From: an uncultured Acidimicrobiales bacterium
Lineage (GTDB): Bacteria; Actinomycetota; Acidimicrobiia; Acidimicrobiales; Bin134
Reading direction: 5' to 3'
Assembly (NCBI GenBank): GCA_951813555.1
Contig: OX638344.1
Location: 868,001 to 932,000 of the forward strand
Length of the DNA stretch: 64,000 nt
Shown: in pieces, positions 61,076 to 64,000 of the stretch
How the letters are laid out: every line of letters starts with the position of its first letter
Position numbering within the stretch: position 1 is the first letter of the stretch
Notes under the pieces: generated by a model
Databases searched by the model: none
What the model saw: the letters and a program-made list of their open reading frames with translations, nothing else
Told to the model about the DNA's origin: nothing
Translations under genes and position numbers: made by a program

Positions 61076-62527
61076 ATGTTCAGACGACTTCTAGGGGTGT
61101 TCATCGCTCTTTCAATCCTCGTCACCGCCTGTGGCGACGACTCAGACTCCGACTCGGCCGACGAAGCGCCAGTCGAACAACCGACAGCCGCGCCTGCCGC
61201 GCCCGAACCCACCGACGAAGAGGAACCGGCACCGGCGCCCGAACCCGCCGAAGAGGAAGAACCCGCGGCTGCTCCCGAACCCGCCGAAGAGGAAGAACCC
61301 GCGGCTGCTCCCGAACCCGCCGAAGAGGAAGAACCCGCGGCCACGCCCGAGCCGACCCCTGAGCCGCTGACGGCCTCATTCCGAGGGGTGACTGAATCAG
61401 AGATCCGCATCGGCGTCACCTCCCTGGACGCCGAGATGTTCGGCTTCGACCAAGGCGACCTCGCCGCGAAATGGCAGGTCGCAGTGGACGCGGTGAACGC
61501 AGCGGGCGGCATCAACGGGCGGATGCTGGTCCCCTTCATCGAAGTCATCCAAGTGATCGGATCAGTCGAAGCGGAAGCCGCTTGCGTGAAATTCGTCGAA
61601 GACGAAATGGTCTTCGCCTTCGTCGGGTGGCTGCGCGAGGACAACGAGCTCTGCTACACCGAGCTCAATGACACCATCGCGGTGAACTCCAATGATGTGA
61701 GCCCGGATGCGATCAGCCGCTCCAACGGGATGCTCTTCGCCACTGAGGCCACCACGTTGGGCATTGAGTTGAACATGATCGCGGCGGCCGCAGCTGAAGG
61801 GGTACTCGACGGCAAGAGCATCCACGTCACCACCCTGGTCACCGGAGAGTCCTTGACTGATCCCATCGTCGCCGCCCTGGAAGCCGGTGGTGCCACCATC
61901 AGCTCGATCACCGTCGTGACCGAGGTGGGCGACGTGTCCGCTGCCGAAGCCGAACATGACATCATCGTCCAGCGGATCGCTGATGAGGATCCCGATTTGG
62001 TGTACGCGGTCGAGAGCCCGGAGCTCATGGCTGCGGCCCTGCTGCGAGCCGGGATCGACATCCCGATGATCTCCAGCGAGGCCAGCGGAGAGGAGTACCT
62101 GAACTTCGGCGTTGATCCCAGTGCCATCCAAATTCACGTGTACGCCCAGGCACCGCTCAGGTACATCTATGAGCAGGGCGATCCCCTGCTGGAAGAGTGC
62201 GTCGAGAACTACAACAACGCGCAGATCACCGACGAGGACGGCAACGTGGAGGTGGTCAACGTCACCGAGGATCCCAGCCTTCCCGGCAACTTCTCCCTGG
62301 TAGCCCGGGCCTGTCAGGCGGTTCAGCTCTTCGCCGCCATTGCCACGGCCGCTGGCCCCAACCTCACAAACGAGACCTTCTTGGAGGCGGCGGCATCGCT
62401 GGGGGCCATTGACTTGCCCGGCATGACCGCAGCCTCCGTATATGAGGGGAAGACCGGCGCCGATGACACACCGATGCTCAAGGCGGTGTGGGACCCCGAC
62501 GAAGAGGAATTCGTACCGGTCCCCTGA
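61076..62527 (+). CDS. LivK-like substrate-binding lipoprotein of the fused importer
   Basis: The 483-residue protein has a lipoprotein signal peptide (MFRRLLGVFIALSILVTAC, Cys19 as lipidated residue). A 75-residue linker rich in Pro, Glu and Ala contains three tandem repeats. The periplasmic-binding-protein type I fold (from about 100: SEIRIGVTSLDAEMFG, NAAGGINGRMLVPF) is followed by FVGWLREDNELCYTEL. GGAGG lies 5 nt before the ATG; the longer open frame to 60314 runs antisense through the MFS gene. It is divergent from the permease operon and overlaps the next phosphatase gene by 1 nt. Confidence 0.92.
   Translation: MFRRLLGVFIALSILVTACGDDSDSDSADEAPVEQPTAAPAAPEPTDEEEPAPAPEPAEEEEPAAAPEPAEEEEPAAAPEPAEEEEPAATPEPTPEPLTASFRGVTESEIRIGVTSLDAEMFGFDQGDLAAKWQVAVDAVNAAGGINGRMLVPFIEVIQVIGSVEAEAACVKFVEDEMVFAFVGWLREDNELCYTELNDTIAVNSNDVSPDAISRSNGMLFATEATTLGIELNMIAAAAAEGVLDGKSIHVTTLVTGESLTDPIVAALEAGGATISSITVVTEVGDVSAAEAEHDIIVQRIADEDPDLVYAVESPELMAAALLRAGIDIPMISSEASGEEYLNFGVDPSAIQIHVYAQAPLRYIYEQGDPLLEECVENYNNAQITDEDGNVEVVNVTEDPSLPGNFSLVARACQAVQLFAAIATAAGPNLTNETFLEAAASLGAIDLPGMTAASVYEGKTGADDTPMLKAVWDPDEEEFVPVP
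61238..61345 (+). repeat. Three tandem 36-bp repeats in the lipoprotein linker
   Basis: Units at 61238-61273, 61274-61309 and 61310-61345 begin CCCGAACCCGCCGAAGAGGA; the first two are identical and the third differs only at its end. Each encodes PEPAEEEEPAAA. Copy number may vary among strains and set the distance of the binding domain from the membrane. Confidence 0.9.
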
Positions 62528-63348
62528 TGGCAGTCAACGTCTTCGACCAGTTGGTGCCCGTGGGGGGCACCAAGAACCTCCGCGACATCGGCGGCATTGC
62601 TACGCCTGAAGGCCTCGTGGTGCGCCCTGGGGTGCTGTTTCGATCCGACACCCTTCACGAAGCGGTAGTGGATGACTTGGCCAGGCTGGACCTCGCCTGC
62701 GTGGTCGATTTCCGCAGTGCCGCCGAGGTAGAACGCCGGCCCGACCGGCTCGACGGTCTCGACCTGCGGTGGGTGAACCTGCCCGTCGACAACCCCAGAA
62801 GCGCTGGTTCGCATCTCGTCGGACAAGAGGATCTGCCGGAGTTCAGAGTGGAGATGATCCAACACTGGCTCAACCGCGACTTCGATGCGGTGGGCAAGAT
62901 GGTCGACGAACTGAGCATCGACATCGCGGGCGACCGCGTGAAGAGGTACCAGAGCTTCGCCACCGATTTCGCTCCGGTCTTCGCGGCGTTCTTCGCAGAG
63001 TTGGTAGCCGCCATGGGCCGACCCCTCCTCTACCACTGCGAAGGCGGAACCGATCGGACTGGAGTGGCCACCGCTTTGCTGCTCGGCGTACTCGGCGTCG
63101 AGCGCGAGGCGGTGATGGAGGACTACCTCGCCACCAACACCGTCGTGGCCGACGAGTTGGAAGAACTGCGTCAATTGGCCCCGCCCTCTCTGTGGCCGAT
63201 CATCGGCGCCCAGCAACAGCAGATGCAGGCGTTTCTCGACCACATCGATTCAGAATGCGACGGCATCGACAGCTACGCCCGATCGCACCTCAAACTCACC
63301 GACGAAGCCATCGCTCAGCTCAGATCGACCTATCTCGCCCCCGCATAG
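62527..63348 (+). CDS. DSP-like tyrosine/serine phosphatase, second copy
   Basis: The 273-residue protein has the loop HCEGGTDRTG, KNLRDIGG and VLFRSDTLHE, the same layout as the phosphatase at 54844 but clearly diverged. The ATG overlaps the LivK-like stop (TGATG), so it is made together with the binding protein. The two phosphatases, each coupled to a different half of one importer, suggest a phosphorylated substrate or a signalling step in uptake. The protein has no signal peptide, so it should be cytoplasmic. Confidence 0.93.
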   Translation: MAVNVFDQLVPVGGTKNLRDIGGIATPEGLVVRPGVLFRSDTLHEAVVDDLARLDLACVVDFRSAAEVERRPDRLDGLDLRWVNLPVDNPRSAGSHLVGQEDLPEFRVEMIQHWLNRDFDAVGKMVDELSIDIAGDRVKRYQSFATDFAPVFAAFFAELVAAMGRPLLYHCEGGTDRTGVATALLLGVLGVEREAVMEDYLATNTVVADELEELRQLAPPSLWPIIGAQQQQMQAFLDHIDSECDGIDSYARSHLKLTDEAIAQLRSTYLAPA

Positions 63349-63365
63349 ACGACGCGGGGAATTCC

Positions 63366-64000
63366 CTAGTGGGTCTCTCGGCGGCGTCGGTGGGCGGCCA
63401 ATTGGGCGGCGAGTTCGTCGGGGGTGGTCTTGTCGGCGAGGGCTTCAAACACCAGGTCCTGCTGTGACGGCGGCGTGAGACCGCCTATGGGCACGTCGCG
63501 GTCGAGGTTGGTGGGAAAGGCATAGCCCTCGGCGCTGGCCGCCACCGCGCAAGCGATGAGGGCGGCGTCCATCCCCTCTTCCTGGCGTTGAAGCAAGGCC
63601 GGGTAGATTGCGTTGACAATGCGCTCGCGGTCCACGGCTTCGGTGGCCCGACCCATGGCTGAGGAGATCTGCAACAGGTTGGCCATTCGCCGGACATCGT
63701 TGGTTTGGTTGTGGCCCCCGGCATGGAACACCGCTGGGCTGAAGAACACCAGGTCGCCCTGGTCGAGCTCGATCTGCACATGGTTTTCGGCGAAGTACTC
63801 GATCAACTCCGGCCGCCGCCACGCCAAATATCCGAGCTCGTACTTGTGGGAGTGAGGCAGCAGCATGGTGGCCCCCGTTTCCGGGGGCATGTGGCAATGG
63901 GCAACACCCCCCTGGAGGGTCAATACCGGCGACAGGCGGTGGGCGTGAATTGGATACCGCTCGGCCACATCGTCGGTCATGAACCCCACGTGATAGTCCC
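63366..64000 (-). CDS. Phytanoyl-CoA dioxygenase-like protein, N-terminus cut by window edge
   Basis: At least 211 C-terminal residues are visible; the frame stays open to the right edge. FFSPAVFHAGGHNQTNDVRRMANLLQIS matches the distal His and the Arg that binds 2-oxoglutarate in the PhyH family, and HCHMPPETGATMLLPHSHKYELG fits the core strands. The HxD pair may be beyond the edge. It should be a non-haem iron, 2-oxoglutarate-dependent hydroxylase. It is convergent with the second phosphatase gene. Confidence 0.8.
   Translation of the reverse strand, partial: DYHVGFMTDDVAERYPIHAHRLSPVLTLQGGVAHCHMPPETGATMLLPHSHKYELGYLAWRRPELIEYFAENHVQIELDQGDLVFFSPAVFHAGGHNQTNDVRRMANLLQISSAMGRATEAVDRERIVNAIYPALLQRQEEGMDAALIACAVAASAEGYAFPTNLDRDVPIGGLTPPSQQDLVFEALADKTTPDELAAQLAAHRRRRETH

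Noticed and set aside
1..64000. CRISPR arrays, tRNA or rRNA genes, insertion sequences, integrases
   Set aside because: No direct-repeat array with spacers, no cloverleaf or rRNA-like segment and no transposase or recombinase motif was noticed on either strand.

Overview
The window is high-GC DNA packed with genes on both strands, with no rRNA, tRNA, CRISPR array, transposase or integrase that I could see. The gene content fits an actinobacterium, most likely a free-living Acidimicrobiia-like lineage. It holds several luciferase-like (F420/FMN) oxidoreductases, CoxL-type molybdenum hydroxylase subunits, acyl-CoA enzymes, P450s, many SDRs and an EF-G2-like GTPase. Many starts have a TANNNT-type -10 element only 6-9 nt upstream of the start codon, which predicts leaderless mRNAs. 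The lineage is inferred from content only.

Layout. 1-34.3 kb is a metabolic mosaic. It contains a truncated CoxL-like subunit, an isochorismatase-like protein without its catalytic residues, a Phd/PIN toxin-antitoxin pair, and an epimerase-P450-cytochrome c operon. TauD dioxygenase, Zn-dehydrogenase and enoyl-CoA hydratase genes follow, then a MazF-type pair, a thiolase-like protein and MsrA. Next come a large secreted PPC-domain protein translationally coupled to an orphan CoxL-like subunit, EF-G2, and a KARI-like/MFS operon divergent from a second P450. The last part holds another SDR, TauD and MarR, twin ABM monooxygenases, and a fatty-acid-type set (hydratase, AMP ligase, acyl-CoA dehydrogenase).

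34.4-51.6 kb is a visibly more AT-rich defence-type island. It starts with an AAA ATPase plus subtilase pair. A type I restriction-modification operon follows (hsdM-hsdS-hsdR and a YgjP-like metallopeptidase). Divergent from hsdM is an uncharacterised two-gene module whose second protein has a PD-(D/E)xK-like signature. A CoiA-like nuclease comes next, then an AbiEi-like HTH protein behind a four-half-site operator and a frameshifted nucleotidyltransferase partner.

51.6-63.4 kb looks like one uptake and catabolism locus. It has two or three SDRs, a VOC protein and an RpiR regulator. A branched-chain-amino-acid-type ABC importer follows in unusual fused form: LivH-LivM-LivG in one polypeptide, and an MFS permease fused to LivF in another, with a divergent LivK-like lipoprotein. 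Each end of the importer is translationally coupled to a DSP-like phosphatase of the HCxGGxDRTG type. The window ends inside a phytanoyl-CoA-dioxygenase-like gene.

The best candidates for something undescribed are the unknown/PD-(D/E)xK pair at 45.9-48.2 kb, the ATPase-subtilase pair at 34.7-38.1 kb, and the fused Liv/MFS importer bracketed by two phosphatases.
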